From Alkalicoccobacillus murimartini (GTDB lineage: Bacteria; Bacillota; Bacilli; Bacillales; Bacillaceae_D), in the NCBI RefSeq assembly GCF_030813245.1, contig NZ_JAUSUA010000002.1, positions 620,001 through 684,000 of the forward strand: a stretch of 64,000 nt of DNA, in the 5' to 3' direction. A model generated the notes under the pieces. It searched no databases, was not told the DNA's origin, and saw nothing but the letters and a program-made list of their open reading frames with translations. Of the stretch, positions 35,151 through 43,372 are shown one piece after another (the first letter of the stretch is position 1; every line of letters starts with the position of its first letter). Position numbers and translations under genes: made by a program.

Positions 35151-35378
35151 TTCGTCTCGCTCCGTCCCTCTTGGTGTCTATACGTCAACGATCTACATTT
35201 TATCACTCTACCAGTTTAACAGAGTAAAGGATCTCTTGAAAAGTGTTATAAGATAATTAATCCTTGGTCGTTCTACCCTTTTTTGACTTTATGATTTTTA
35301 GTGCCCATTTTTCGTTCTTCCGCATAAGATAAAAAACACCGCTATAGGTGAATAGTTAATCAACCAGGAGGGACTGTG

Positions 35379-35555
35379 ATGAAGGAATTTCTACTCCTTC
35401 GACTAAGTGTTTTTATATTCTTAGGACTATTAGCGTATATCCAAGTGAATCAATATCTCTCGCCTATTTCTATCATTGTCGTTTTATTTGTCAGTTCTTT
35501 GACTTACTTCTTGATTTATTATCACATGGCGAAAAAAAGAATTCCGCCTTCATAA
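35379..35555 (+). CDS. Small two-helix membrane protein
   Basis: This 58-codon frame encodes MKEFLLLRLSVFIFLGLLAY, then IQVNQYLSPISIIVVLFVSS and LTYFLIYYHMAKKRIPPS. Two hydrophobic helices separated by a short polar loop end in a basic tail, so it is a probable membrane protein with cytosolic C terminus. AGGAGGG stands 6 bp before the ATG, which supports translation. Function is unknown. It lies 73 bp upstream of the alpha/beta hydrolase gene on the same strand. Confidence 0.65.
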   Translation: MKEFLLLRLSVFIFLGLLAYIQVNQYLSPISIIVVLFVSSLTYFLIYYHMAKKRIPPS

Positions 35556-35628
35556 AGGAACCTGTAGAGATGTAAAAATCTCTTACATACCCTCTCAAAG
35601 GGGGCATTAATGAAAGGGTGACCTTTAT

Positions 35629-36444
35629 ATGGGATATAAAATACCTGTTGAGCAAGGCGTTGGAGTATATGTTGAGGACATTGGACCTCGAGATGGGAAG
35701 CCGATTCTATTTATACACGGCTGGCCGCTAAGTCATGAATGCTTTGAGTACCAATATAATCAACTACCTAAAGCCGGCTATCGTTGTATTGGTCTTGATT
35801 TGCGTGGCTTTGGACAATCGGATCGACCGTGGTATGGCTACACATATAATCAATTAGCTGACGACATTCGTGTAGTCATTGATTCGTTAAATATAAACGA
35901 TGTTACACTAGCTGGCCATTCAATGGGCGGAGCCATTGCTATTCGTTACATGGCTAGGCATTCTGGACATCGCATTGCGCGTCTTGCATTACTCGCAGCG
36001 GCTGCACCAAGCTTTACAAAAGGTCCTGACTACCCTTATGGCATGACAAAAGAAGACGTCAATGAATTGATTCAACAAACATACACAGACCGCCCTGCTT
36101 TACTCGATCGCTTTGCTGATTTATTTTTTGAAAAGCCGATCTCAATGCCATTTAAACAGTGGTTTATTACTATTGGGTTAGACGCAGCAGGTTACTCTAC
36201 AGCCTATACAGCCGTCTCTCTTAGGGATGAAAAACTTTGGGATGATCTTTCGAGTATCCACGTACCTACGGGCATTTTCCACGGTGAAAAGGATAAGATT
36301 TGTCCAATTGAATTCGGTGAAATATTGCACCAACTGATATATGGTTCTCATTTTTTCCGTTATGAAGATAGTGGACATGGGTTGTTTTATTGTGACCAAC
36401 AACGTTTTAATTACGATCTTTCTCAATTTATTGAAACAACATAA
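35629..36444 (+). CDS. Alpha/beta hydrolase (chloroperoxidase/esterase-like)
   Basis: This 271-residue alpha/beta-hydrolase fold protein has an HGWPLSHECFEYQ oxyanion region, nucleophile elbow GHSMGG (Ser about residue 104), an acidic residue in GEKDKICP and a late SGHGLF with the catalytic His. It most resembles the non-haem chloroperoxidase/arylesterase group; the substrate is unknown. AAAGGGTGACC precedes the ATG. It is followed by the mntA-like gene with its own promoter. Confidence 0.85.
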   Translation: MGYKIPVEQGVGVYVEDIGPRDGKPILFIHGWPLSHECFEYQYNQLPKAGYRCIGLDLRGFGQSDRPWYGYTYNQLADDIRVVIDSLNINDVTLAGHSMGGAIAIRYMARHSGHRIARLALLAAAAPSFTKGPDYPYGMTKEDVNELIQQTYTDRPALLDRFADLFFEKPISMPFKQWFITIGLDAAGYSTAYTAVSLRDEKLWDDLSSIHVPTGIFHGEKDKICPIEFGEILHQLIYGSHFFRYEDSGHGLFYCDQQRFNYDLSQFIETT

Positions 36445-36462
36445 AAGACTAGAAAATAAATC

Positions 36463-36508
36463 TTGACATTATTGCTCAAGGTCATTAAAGTTTCATTAGG
36501 GAAACTTT
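36463..36508 (+). promoter_or_regulatory. Promoter with overlapping MntR-type operator
   Basis: TTGACA (36463-36468), a 17-bp spacer and TAAAGT (36486-36491) form a promoter. The palindrome AAAGTTTCATTAGGGAAACTTT (36487-36508) overlaps the -10 and start region. Its core resembles MntR operators of Bacillus (TTTGC-TNAGG-AAAC, recalled from memory), supporting Mn(II)-dependent repression. Confidence 0.6.
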
Positions 36509-36561
36509 TTAACTCAAGAGCATATTTTTTAGTCTTGGCAATAAAAAAGGAGTGATATAGT

Positions 36562-37506
36562 TTGAAGAAATATTATTCAATTACAGGAGGGGCTTTATTA
36601 AGCTCAACCATTCTACTCGCAGGATGTGGTTCAGAGAGTAACCCAACATCTGCAACAGAAGAGGGAGAAGATTCGATTCAGATTGTGGCGACCATTGCCC
36701 AGATAGCCGATCCTCTTGAGATCATCGGAGGAGAGCATGTCTCCGTAAAAGCATTGATGGGACCAGGCGTTGACCCTCACCTTTATGAGGCCACACAAAG
36801 TGATATTGGAACGCTTCAAGAAGCTGATCTTATTTTTTACAGTGGGTTGCACTTAGAAGCTAATATGATGGATGTCTTTTCAAACACAAGTGTGCCCTCA
36901 ACAGCCATTGCTGAAGCAATCCCTGAGGAAGATTTGTTAGAAGATGAAGAAGACGAAGGAGCAATAGACCCACACGTTTGGTTTGACCCAGAACTGTGGA
37001 CCACCGCACTCGATGCTGCTGTAGAGGAACTAAAGGCTTATGCGCCCGAGCATGCAGACGAATTTGAAGAGAACAAACAAACATATTTCGCTGAACTAGA
37101 AGCTCTCCATCAAGAATCAAAAGAAACGTTAGCTACCATTCCTGCTGAGCAAAGAGTGTTAGTTACGGCTCATGACGCATTCCAGTATTTCGGAAGAGCC
37201 AATGATTTAGAAGTGGTGGCACTTCAAGGCTTAAGTACGGAATCAGAGATTGGCTTATCTGATGTGCAATCAACAATTGATACGATTATAGAAAAAGAAG
37301 TACCTGCTGTTTTTATTGAAACGAGTATAAACGATAGCTCCATCCGTTCAGTGATTGACGGTGCAGCACAAGCAGGTGTTGACGTAGAATTAGGTGGAGA
37401 ATTGTACTCTGATGCTATGGGTGAAGCAGGCACAGAGACTGGAACCTATATTGGTATGTACCAACATAACGTCACAACCATTGTAGAAGCTCTATCTGCT
37501 GAATAG
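36562..37506 (+). CDS. mntA: Mn/Zn ABC transporter substrate-binding lipoprotein (TroA/MntA type)
   Basis: This 314-residue protein has a signal peptide with lipobox LLAGC (Cys22) and the cluster A-I metal-binding fold. Metal ligands appear as His73 (DPHLYEA), His137 (DPHVWFDPE), His204 (TAHDAFQYFG) and Asp in LYSDAMG. The C-terminal LYSDAMGEAGTETGTYIGMY is characteristic of TroA/YtgA (MntA) proteins, with Mn or Zn as cargo. An acidic insertion (DLLEDEEDEG) replaces the usual His-rich Zn loop, favouring Mn. The start is TTG with GGAG 8 bp upstream. No permease or ATPase follows; the only such genes here start at base 1. Confidence 0.85.
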   Translation: MKKYYSITGGALLSSTILLAGCGSESNPTSATEEGEDSIQIVATIAQIADPLEIIGGEHVSVKALMGPGVDPHLYEATQSDIGTLQEADLIFYSGLHLEANMMDVFSNTSVPSTAIAEAIPEEDLLEDEEDEGAIDPHVWFDPELWTTALDAAVEELKAYAPEHADEFEENKQTYFAELEALHQESKETLATIPAEQRVLVTAHDAFQYFGRANDLEVVALQGLSTESEIGLSDVQSTIDTIIEKEVPAVFIETSINDSSIRSVIDGAAQAGVDVELGGELYSDAMGEAGTETGTYIGMYQHNVTTIVEALSAE

Positions 37507-37507
37507 A

Positions 37508-37542
37508 AAAAAGGCACATCGCGGTGTGCCTTTTTTCTATTG
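37508..37542. terminator. Terminator of the mntA-like gene
   Basis: AAAAAAGGCACA / TGTGCCTTTTTT with a 5-base loop, bidirectional, between convergent genes. Confidence 0.9.
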
Positions 37543-37563
37543 ATTAAAGTTTATTTCACTGCT

Positions 37564-37806
37564 CTAAACAACCATAACATTCATTGCAAAGAAGAGGATC
37601 ACTAACAAATGTCCAATCAACGTGAACCAGGCAATGATTTTAGTTGCTGTTTTTAATCCGCTTTGCTCCGGTGCCGTCACCTTTGAAATCATCACTAATG
37701 CGATGATAGCCAATATAATTCCTATTCCCGGTACAAAAAAACCAATACCAGCCAAAACTAATGCTCCTACTGCTGAACTTTGCTGATTTGATGTTTGCGT
37801 TGTCAT
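37564..37806 (-). CDS. Small membrane protein, tandem paralogue 2 (DUF4190-like)
   Basis: This 80-residue protein has two hydrophobic helices (about 14-42 and 55-78) flanked by MTTQTSNQQSSAVGALVLA and KVTAPEQSGLKTATKIIAW. It is a close paralogue of the 87-residue protein encoded just upstream: the N terminus and the VMISKVTAP segment are nearly identical. The pattern resembles DUF4190-type small membrane proteins. Function is unknown. GAGGGGATTAA precedes the ATG. Confidence 0.7.
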   Translation of the reverse strand: MTTQTSNQQSSAVGALVLAGIGFFVPGIGIILAIIALVMISKVTAPEQSGLKTATKIIAWFTLIGHLLVILFFAMNVMVV

Positions 37807-37827
37807 TTAATCCCCTCGCTTTTTTGG

Positions 37828-38091
37828 TTAGATAGCTTCTGAAAACATCATATAACTCATGACTCCTGTTATCGCTAAAAATCCTAAAACCACTTCCATT
37901 ACTATGGAAATCCATGCGATCACTTTCGTTGCCGTCTTAAGTCCACTTTGGTCTGGAGCTGTAACTTTTGAAATCATAACTAATGATATAATGGCCGCAA
38001 CTAATCCTAAAAGCGGGACAAATAAACTAACGATCGCTAAAACCAGTGCGCCTACCGCTGAGCCTTGCTGGTTTGTTGTTTGAGTTGTCAT
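37828..38091 (-). CDS. Small membrane protein, tandem paralogue 1 (DUF4190-like)
   Basis: This 87-residue protein, MTTQTTNQQGSAVGALVLAI with VMISKVTAPDQSGLKTATKV, has two helices and is nearly the same as its neighbour downstream, implying a recent tandem duplication. The helices diverge more than the ends. It lies 12 bp after the flavin-reductase stop with a strong AGGAGGATGAAATC ribosome site, so the three genes may form an operon. Role unknown. Confidence 0.7.
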   Translation of the reverse strand: MTTQTTNQQGSAVGALVLAIVSLFVPLLGLVAAIISLVMISKVTAPDQSGLKTATKVIAWISIVMEVVLGFLAITGVMSYMMFSEAI

Positions 38092-38103
38092 GATTTCATC
38101 CTC

Positions 38104-38670
38104 CTATAAAGAGTCCGTTATTCGATGTTTTTTACTATCTGTTTTATGATTAATCAATCGATACTCAGAGCGACCCATATACGTGGGGATGCTGATTTTT
38201 GAAAGGTCAGGTAGTCCATTTTCTGAGAACACATTCTCGTCCTTATACGTGAGCAGTACCTCACCTACAATCCACTCATGATCACCATACGTAGTAATAT
38301 CAATCACCTTACATTCATAGGCAAAGTAAGCATCCGTTAGAATCGGTACATCTACTTTTATTCCGTTTTCATATGGAATATGCAAGGCCTCGAACTTATC
38401 CATAGTTGACCCACTATATGTTCCGGTTGCTTGAATCCATTCAGAATGAGTTCCTGTGAGAAAATTCACACCAAATACTCCACTTTCTTTAATAAGATTG
38501 AAGGAGTGAGTTTCTTTCCTTAAAGAGATTCCATAATAACCTGGGTCTTGTCCAATATAAGTATGCCAGCCTGCTGCCATCACATTTTTTTGGTTCTCAT
38601 TCATCGATGTTACAATCGCCACCATACCGGGATACGTATGCCATCCAGGTTTTGAAGTCGGCATTCTCAT
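38104..38670 (-). CDS. Flavin reductase family protein
   Basis: The product, about 188 residues, has the FMN-binding split barrel pattern: GMVAIVTSMNENQKN, MAAGWHTYIGQDPGYYGIS (substrate and flavin-contacting strand), KESGVFGVNFLTGTHSEWI and a late HEWIVGEVL. Substrate is unknown. The longer frame to 38727 is rejected because ATG 38670 has AAAGGAG at good spacing. It differs from the flavin reductase-like protein at 26.4 kb and is not its duplicate. Confidence 0.8.
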   Translation of the reverse strand: MRMPTSKPGWHTYPGMVAIVTSMNENQKNVMAAGWHTYIGQDPGYYGISLRKETHSFNLIKESGVFGVNFLTGTHSEWIQATGTYSGSTMDKFEALHIPYENGIKVDVPILTDAYFAYECKVIDITTYGDHEWIVGEVLLTYKDENVFSENGLPDLSKISIPTYMGRSEYRLINHKTDSKKHRITDSL

Positions 38671-38779
38671 TTTTACCTCTCCTTTATAAGGGACATTTAC
38701 TCCATACCCAAAATAGTAAACTTTCAATCTAAACTTTCCATGATATCCAATTAAACCAATATACTATCATTAAATGATA

Positions 38780-38812
38780 AAAAAATAGAGAAGTAGAATG
38801 ATTCTTACCTCT
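38780..38812 (-). terminator. Terminator of the metallophosphoesterase gene
   Basis: Minus-strand AGAGGTAAGAAT / ATTCTACTTCTCT forms a stem overlapping the stop codon at 38805, followed by ATTTTTTT. Confidence 0.6.
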
Positions 38813-39962
38813 CTTCTCCTTCTCCCACAAAGGTTAGATCAATCTGTAAAACTTCAGAACGACTCCCTATTCGGATTGGCGGGCCCCAGGAACCATACCC
38901 TGACGATACAAGGGCGTGCATCGTTCCTTTGAGCTTGTATCCATAATCAAGTTCAAATAAACGTGATGTAATCCAGTGGTTTGGTGCCATCTGACCTCGA
39001 TGGGTATGACCAGATAACATCAGATCGGCTCCTGCCTGTTCAGCTTTGTCCAAATGGTACGGCTGATGATCCATGAGTAGGATTGGCTTATGCTGAGATA
39101 ACGGAGCTAAGAGATCGTGTACACTTTTCCGACCCCCATATCTACTTCCTTCAGCTGTCTTATCTTTACGTCCGACAATATAAAAGGTGTCATCTATTTC
39201 AATCGCCTCATCCTGAAGCATCTTAATGCCCGCACCTTCAACAAGTTCGATAAATTCCTCAACGGCTCCACCATAATACTCATGATTCCCCAGAACCGCA
39301 TAAACGCCAAGAGGGGCCTTTAGTGACCTTAAGGTTTCCGCCATTTGATTGCGTTTAAATGGCTCAATGTCTCCATCCAGTAAATCTCCAGGAATTAAAA
39401 TAAGATCTGGTTTTATTTCTTCCGTCTTCTTAATTAAGTTCTTTAAAAATCGATTACCAATAATATTTCCTAAATGAATATCTGATGCCACCATAATACG
39501 TAGTTGAGAGCGCTCACTAGCAGCTTTTTTTACCGTTAATGAATATGGTCTCACAACTGTACTCCAGTTATTTCTTGATCCCCAGATTAGTAGCAGTGCA
39601 AATCCTATCAATACAATGGTTCCAATCCATGTAACATGCTCACTGACTGTGAACCCCGCCAAACTCAAACACCAAAGACCTAGATCTAGAACAGGCAGAA
39701 ATAAAATCGCATACTGCAGAATCGCAAAGTAAAATGATCCTACCACTTTTAATAACCTACCAATTGGACCTTTGATACCTTGAGCAAGGATATATGCAAA
39801 GGAAACAATAGCAAGTAACACCCAAAACAAAGTCATTGAACCTGTACCTGTTACGCCTAGTGACTTCATCCAAATGGCCCCATGCCAACCTATGTATAGA
39901 TTGATACCTGCATACAAAACCAAACCCAACACAACACTAATGATTCCACGTAAAGATTTCAC
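38805..39962 (-). CDS. Membrane-anchored metallophosphoesterase
   Basis: In this 385-residue protein, residues 1-135 contain four hydrophobic helices. Then comes a calcineurin-like phosphoesterase domain: ASDIHLGNI (DxH), PGDLLDGD (GDxxD), LGNHEYYGG (GNH[E/D]), DHQPYHL and SGHTHRGQM, the complete set of two-metal ligands. It resembles YkuE/YkoQ-type cell-envelope phosphodiesterases; the substrate is not determinable. The start is GTG with AAGGGG upstream. Confidence 0.85.
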   Translation of the reverse strand: MKSLRGIISVVLGLVLYAGINLYIGWHGAIWMKSLGVTGTGSMTLFWVLLAIVSFAYILAQGIKGPIGRLLKVVGSFYFAILQYAILFLPVLDLGLWCLSLAGFTVSEHVTWIGTIVLIGFALLLIWGSRNNWSTVVRPYSLTVKKAASERSQLRIMVASDIHLGNIIGNRFLKNLIKKTEEIKPDLILIPGDLLDGDIEPFKRNQMAETLRSLKAPLGVYAVLGNHEYYGGAVEEFIELVEGAGIKMLQDEAIEIDDTFYIVGRKDKTAEGSRYGGRKSVHDLLAPLSQHKPILLMDHQPYHLDKAEQAGADLMLSGHTHRGQMAPNHWITSRLFELDYGYKLKGTMHALVSSGYGSWGPPIRIGSRSEVLQIDLTFVGEGEER

Positions 39963-40040
39963 GTTTCTTAACCCCTTCTCCGTATCCTCTATCTATTTAT
40001 TCGTATCATAGCATGCTCGACCAAATTATAGGAAGAAAGA

Positions 40041-40078
40041 GAAAAACAGCTAATAAGAGAATCTCTCATCAGCTGTTC
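40041..40078 (-). terminator. Terminator of the sugar-acid operon
   Basis: AACAGCTGATGAGAG / CTCTTATTAGCTGTT stem with a 3-base loop and minus-strand TTTTTC, immediately after uxaA. Confidence 0.88.
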
Positions 40079-40084
40079 AAACAC

Positions 40085-41581
40085 TTATAACATCACACCA
40101 TCTTTAAAAATCGCAATCTCTCTAAATCCATTTTGTTCATTTCGAGTACGTGTTTCTCCGGAAGCTACATCAAGTAAGTAACTAAAGAAATGATCACGCA
40201 CCTCATCCATACTTTTTCCTTCTACAAGCTCGCCTGCATTGTAGTCAATCCAGTTCTTTTTCTTATTATACAAGGTAGAGTTAGTTGAAATCTTAACCGT
40301 TGGAACAGGGCCGCCAAAAGGTGTACCTCTTCCCGTTGTAAATAGAACAATGTGGGCTCCTGCTGCGGCAAGCGCAGTAACAGAGACAAGATCATTCCCT
40401 GGACCCTGTACAATATTTAATCCGGTTTCAGACACTTTTTCTCCGTAGTCCAATACATCAACGATGGTTGCAAATCCACCCTTCTGCACACACCCTAGGG
40501 ATTTTTCCTCTAGTGTTGTAATCCCCCCTTGTTTATTTCCAGGAGATGGATTCTCATAAACAGGCTGATCATGACGAATAAAGTATTCTTTGAAGTCATT
40601 AATTAGATCTACCATTTGATCAAATACGATACGGTCCTTCGAGCGGTCCATAAGGATTGTTTCTGCCCCAAACATCTCAGGTACTTCAGTAAGAATGGTT
40701 GTACCACCCTGACTAATTAATAGATCTGAGAAGGCACCAACCATTGGATTAGCAGTAATACCAGACAAGCCATCTGAGCCTCCACATTTTAACCCTACTT
40801 TCAGCTTGGAAATAGGCACAGGCTGTTGTTTGAACTCTGTTGCGAAATCTACTAGCTCTCCTAAAAGCTCTAACCCTTCCTCCAATTCATCCTCTGTTTC
40901 TTGTGCTGCTAGAAAACGAATACGGTCGCTATCGTAGTTAGGCATGGCTTTTTTGAAGGATTCGATGAAATTATTCTCACACCCTAAACCTAGGACAAGA
41001 ACCCCTGCAGCATTTGGATGCTCAACTAACCTAGCAAGAAGTTTCTGCGTATTCTCTAGGTCATCCCCTAACTGCGAACAGCCAAAAGGATGAGGGAAAT
41101 AGTGTACCCCATCAAAATCACGACCCTCATGTGCTTTATTTGCTAATCTAGCTAAGTTCTCTGCTACCTTGTTAATACAGCCTACTGTGTTAATAATCCA
41201 GACTTCATTTCTAATTGCTACTTCACCGTTTTTTCGGACATAACCAGAGAAGGTTTGTCCAGATGGATGAATGCCCATTATTGATTCATTTGTATCTTGA
41301 TAATCGTACTCTAACGCACCTGATAGATTTGTTTTCACGTTATCTGTGTGTACCCAAGAACCGCGTTTGATCTCCTCAGTTGCATGTCCAATCGGGAAGC
41401 CATATTTTATAATATTTTCTCCCTGTCCGATATCCTTCACCGCAATCTTATGTCCTGAAGGGATATCCTCGACCAGTTCAAAATTCTCATCGTTATAATG
41501 AATGGATGTTCCTTTTGATAGATCCTGTAAGGTGATAAGCACAGAATCCTGTTCATGTATTTGTGTAAATTCCTTTATCAT
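40085..41581 (-). CDS. uxaA: Altronate dehydratase-family hydro-lyase (UxaA)
   Basis: This 498-residue protein has the full UxaA/GarD architecture: an N-terminal SAF domain (about 1-95; HKIAVKDIGQGENIIKYGFPIG), then the catalytic part with CINKVAENLARLAN, YFPHPFGCSQLG, LGLGCENNF, KCGGSDGLSGITANP and GCVQKGGFATI, which bind Fe. It dehydrates D-altronate to 2-keto-3-deoxygluconate; D-galactarate and related acids are used by relatives. It is the last gene of an operon with a TRAP transporter and a zinc dehydrogenase, which fits hexonate catabolism. AGGAGGAGC precedes the ATG. Confidence 0.9.
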   Translation of the reverse strand: MIKEFTQIHEQDSVLITLQDLSKGTSIHYNDENFELVEDIPSGHKIAVKDIGQGENIIKYGFPIGHATEEIKRGSWVHTDNVKTNLSGALEYDYQDTNESIMGIHPSGQTFSGYVRKNGEVAIRNEVWIINTVGCINKVAENLARLANKAHEGRDFDGVHYFPHPFGCSQLGDDLENTQKLLARLVEHPNAAGVLVLGLGCENNFIESFKKAMPNYDSDRIRFLAAQETEDELEEGLELLGELVDFATEFKQQPVPISKLKVGLKCGGSDGLSGITANPMVGAFSDLLISQGGTTILTEVPEMFGAETILMDRSKDRIVFDQMVDLINDFKEYFIRHDQPVYENPSPGNKQGGITTLEEKSLGCVQKGGFATIVDVLDYGEKVSETGLNIVQGPGNDLVSVTALAAAGAHIVLFTTGRGTPFGGPVPTVKISTNSTLYNKKKNWIDYNAGELVEGKSMDEVRDHFFSYLLDVASGETRTRNEQNGFREIAIFKDGVML

Positions 41582-41593
41582 ATGCTCCTCCTA

Positions 41594-42874
41594 TTAAAGA
41601 ATTGACGGTAACCATAATGATATGGCAGGAATATAGGCAATCAGTAGAATGGCTACAATTAATGCCAACCAGAATGGCCATACTTCCTTGATGAAATCCT
41701 CGATCTTAACCTTGGTAATGGCAGCCGTTGTGAACATAATGGTTCCAACTGGCGGAGTAATCGTTCCAACACTGAGACACAAGATAAAGAACAGTCCAAA
41801 GTGAACAGGATCAATACCAAATGAATTCACCATAGGTAGAAGAATCGGCGTCAAAATAATGAGTAAAACATTTCCTTCAATTAACGTTCCTACAGCAATC
41901 AAGAAAATCATGACAACAAATAAAAAGATAGCTGGACTGCTTATATAACCCGTCACATATTCCGTCAAAAATTGAGGAACCTGCTCAAGAGTTAGAATCC
42001 ACCCAAATGCCGTTCCCGCAGCAATGATGATCATAATCGTTGCGGTTAGGTTCACGGATTCCTTTAAAGCTTCAAACAGATCTCTTCCTGTCATTTTGCG
42101 GTAGATTAAAAATCCAAGTAATAAGGCATAGATAACAGCTACAGCACCGGCTTCAGTTGGACTGAATACACCGAATCGAATTCCACCAATAATGATAATT
42201 GGTAGTAAGATGGCAAGTATTGCATCCTTAGACGCAAACAAAATTTCCTTTGGTTTAGCAGCTGGTTTCTTTTCCACTTCAAATCCACGCTTTTTAGCTA
42301 AAAAATGAACCAGAATAAGAAAAATGACACTGAGCATAAGGCCTGGAACAATACCGGCCATAAACAATTGACCAATTGAAACGTTTCCAATATAGCCGTA
42401 CATGATTAAGGCAATACCCGGTGGAATGATTGGTGTAATAAGAGATGTCGCTGCCGTAAGCGCTGTCGAAAACGCTGGCGGATAATTACGCTTTGTCATC
42501 TCTGGCACTAGAACCTTTGACTGCATCGCAGCATCAGCAATATTAGAGCCAGACAGGCCACCCATTAGTACACTTAATAGAACATTAACCTTGGCAAGTC
42601 CACCAGTCATATGTCCGGTTAACACTTGTGCAAATCGTAGCATCCGTTCTGTAATGCCGGTATAATTCATTAAAATACCCGCTGTTACAAAGAAGACGAT
42701 CGCTAAGAGTGGAAACGATTCAATTCCGCTCATCATTCGTTGTATTAAAATCTCATTAGCAAAACTATCATTAAAAATAAAATAGAATGCACAGGCTGCA
42801 ATCATCGCATAGGCAACCGGGATATTCATCATCATTAGGATAAGCATTAAAATGAGTGTAATGGCTAGTATCAT
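41594..42874 (-). CDS. dctM: TRAP transporter large permease (DctM type)
   Basis: This 426-residue protein has 11-12 helices and the DctM family pattern: GIERML-like TGITERMLRFAQVLTGHM, GLSGSNIADAAMQSKVLVPEM, ATSLITPIIPPGIALIMYGY and a C-terminal CLSVGTITPPVGTIMF. It is the Na+-coupled pore of a TRAP transporter with the DctQ and DctP proteins encoded just upstream. The gap to DctQ is 2 bp, so translation is coupled. Confidence 0.9.
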   Translation of the reverse strand: MILAITLILMLILMMMNIPVAYAMIAACAFYFIFNDSFANEILIQRMMSGIESFPLLAIVFFVTAGILMNYTGITERMLRFAQVLTGHMTGGLAKVNVLLSVLMGGLSGSNIADAAMQSKVLVPEMTKRNYPPAFSTALTAATSLITPIIPPGIALIMYGYIGNVSIGQLFMAGIVPGLMLSVIFLILVHFLAKKRGFEVEKKPAAKPKEILFASKDAILAILLPIIIIGGIRFGVFSPTEAGAVAVIYALLLGFLIYRKMTGRDLFEALKESVNLTATIMIIIAAGTAFGWILTLEQVPQFLTEYVTGYISSPAIFLFVVMIFLIAVGTLIEGNVLLIILTPILLPMVNSFGIDPVHFGLFFILCLSVGTITPPVGTIMFTTAAITKVKIEDFIKEVWPFWLALIVAILLIAYIPAISLWLPSIL

Positions 42875-42876
42875 AC

Positions 42877-43359
42877 CTATTCTATTCCTCTCTCTTGATT
42901 CACATAGTCTCTATCTTTTCTAATGAAAACCCGAATAAGATGGTATAAGACAAGTACAGAACCAACAGGAACTGCCAATGTGATGAATGTATAGCTTACT
43001 CCTAGAACTGGTGTAACCTTAGCCACCCCATGAATAGCAAATGCCGCGCCCCAATAAACAAACACGACGAGGGTTAAGGCAAAGATAAAAACTAATCGGA
43101 AGACCTGAAGTCTAAACCTCCAACGTTCTGGTAGCTTTCTTACAAAATAATCGATCCCTACATGAGAATTGGTTTTCATCGCTGAGCTAAGCCCTACAAA
43201 TACAAGCCAGATAAACAACGCTAAGCTAATTTCCTCAGTCCACGTAATCGGGTTATTTAACACAAAACGAAAAAATACATTTAAACTTATTAATAGAATA
43301 ATTCCTGCAAGAGCAACAGCTGATAGAAAATCATCAATATTATTGATTAATCTCTTCAT
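42877..43359 (-). CDS. dctQ: TRAP transporter small permease (DctQ type)
   Basis: The 160-residue protein has four hydrophobic helices and the DctQ signature NPITWTEEISLALFIWLVFVG. The open frame extends 17 codons upstream into the dctP end, but ATG 43359 has AAGGAGG at 7 bp and fits the usual length. It sits between dctP and dctM. Confidence 0.88.
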   Translation of the reverse strand: MKRLINNIDDFLSAVALAGIILLISLNVFFRFVLNNPITWTEEISLALFIWLVFVGLSSAMKTNSHVGIDYFVRKLPERWRFRLQVFRLVFIFALTLVVFVYWGAAFAIHGVAKVTPVLGVSYTFITLAVPVGSVLVLYHLIRVFIRKDRDYVNQERGIE

Positions 43360-43372
43360 AACGCGCCCTCCT

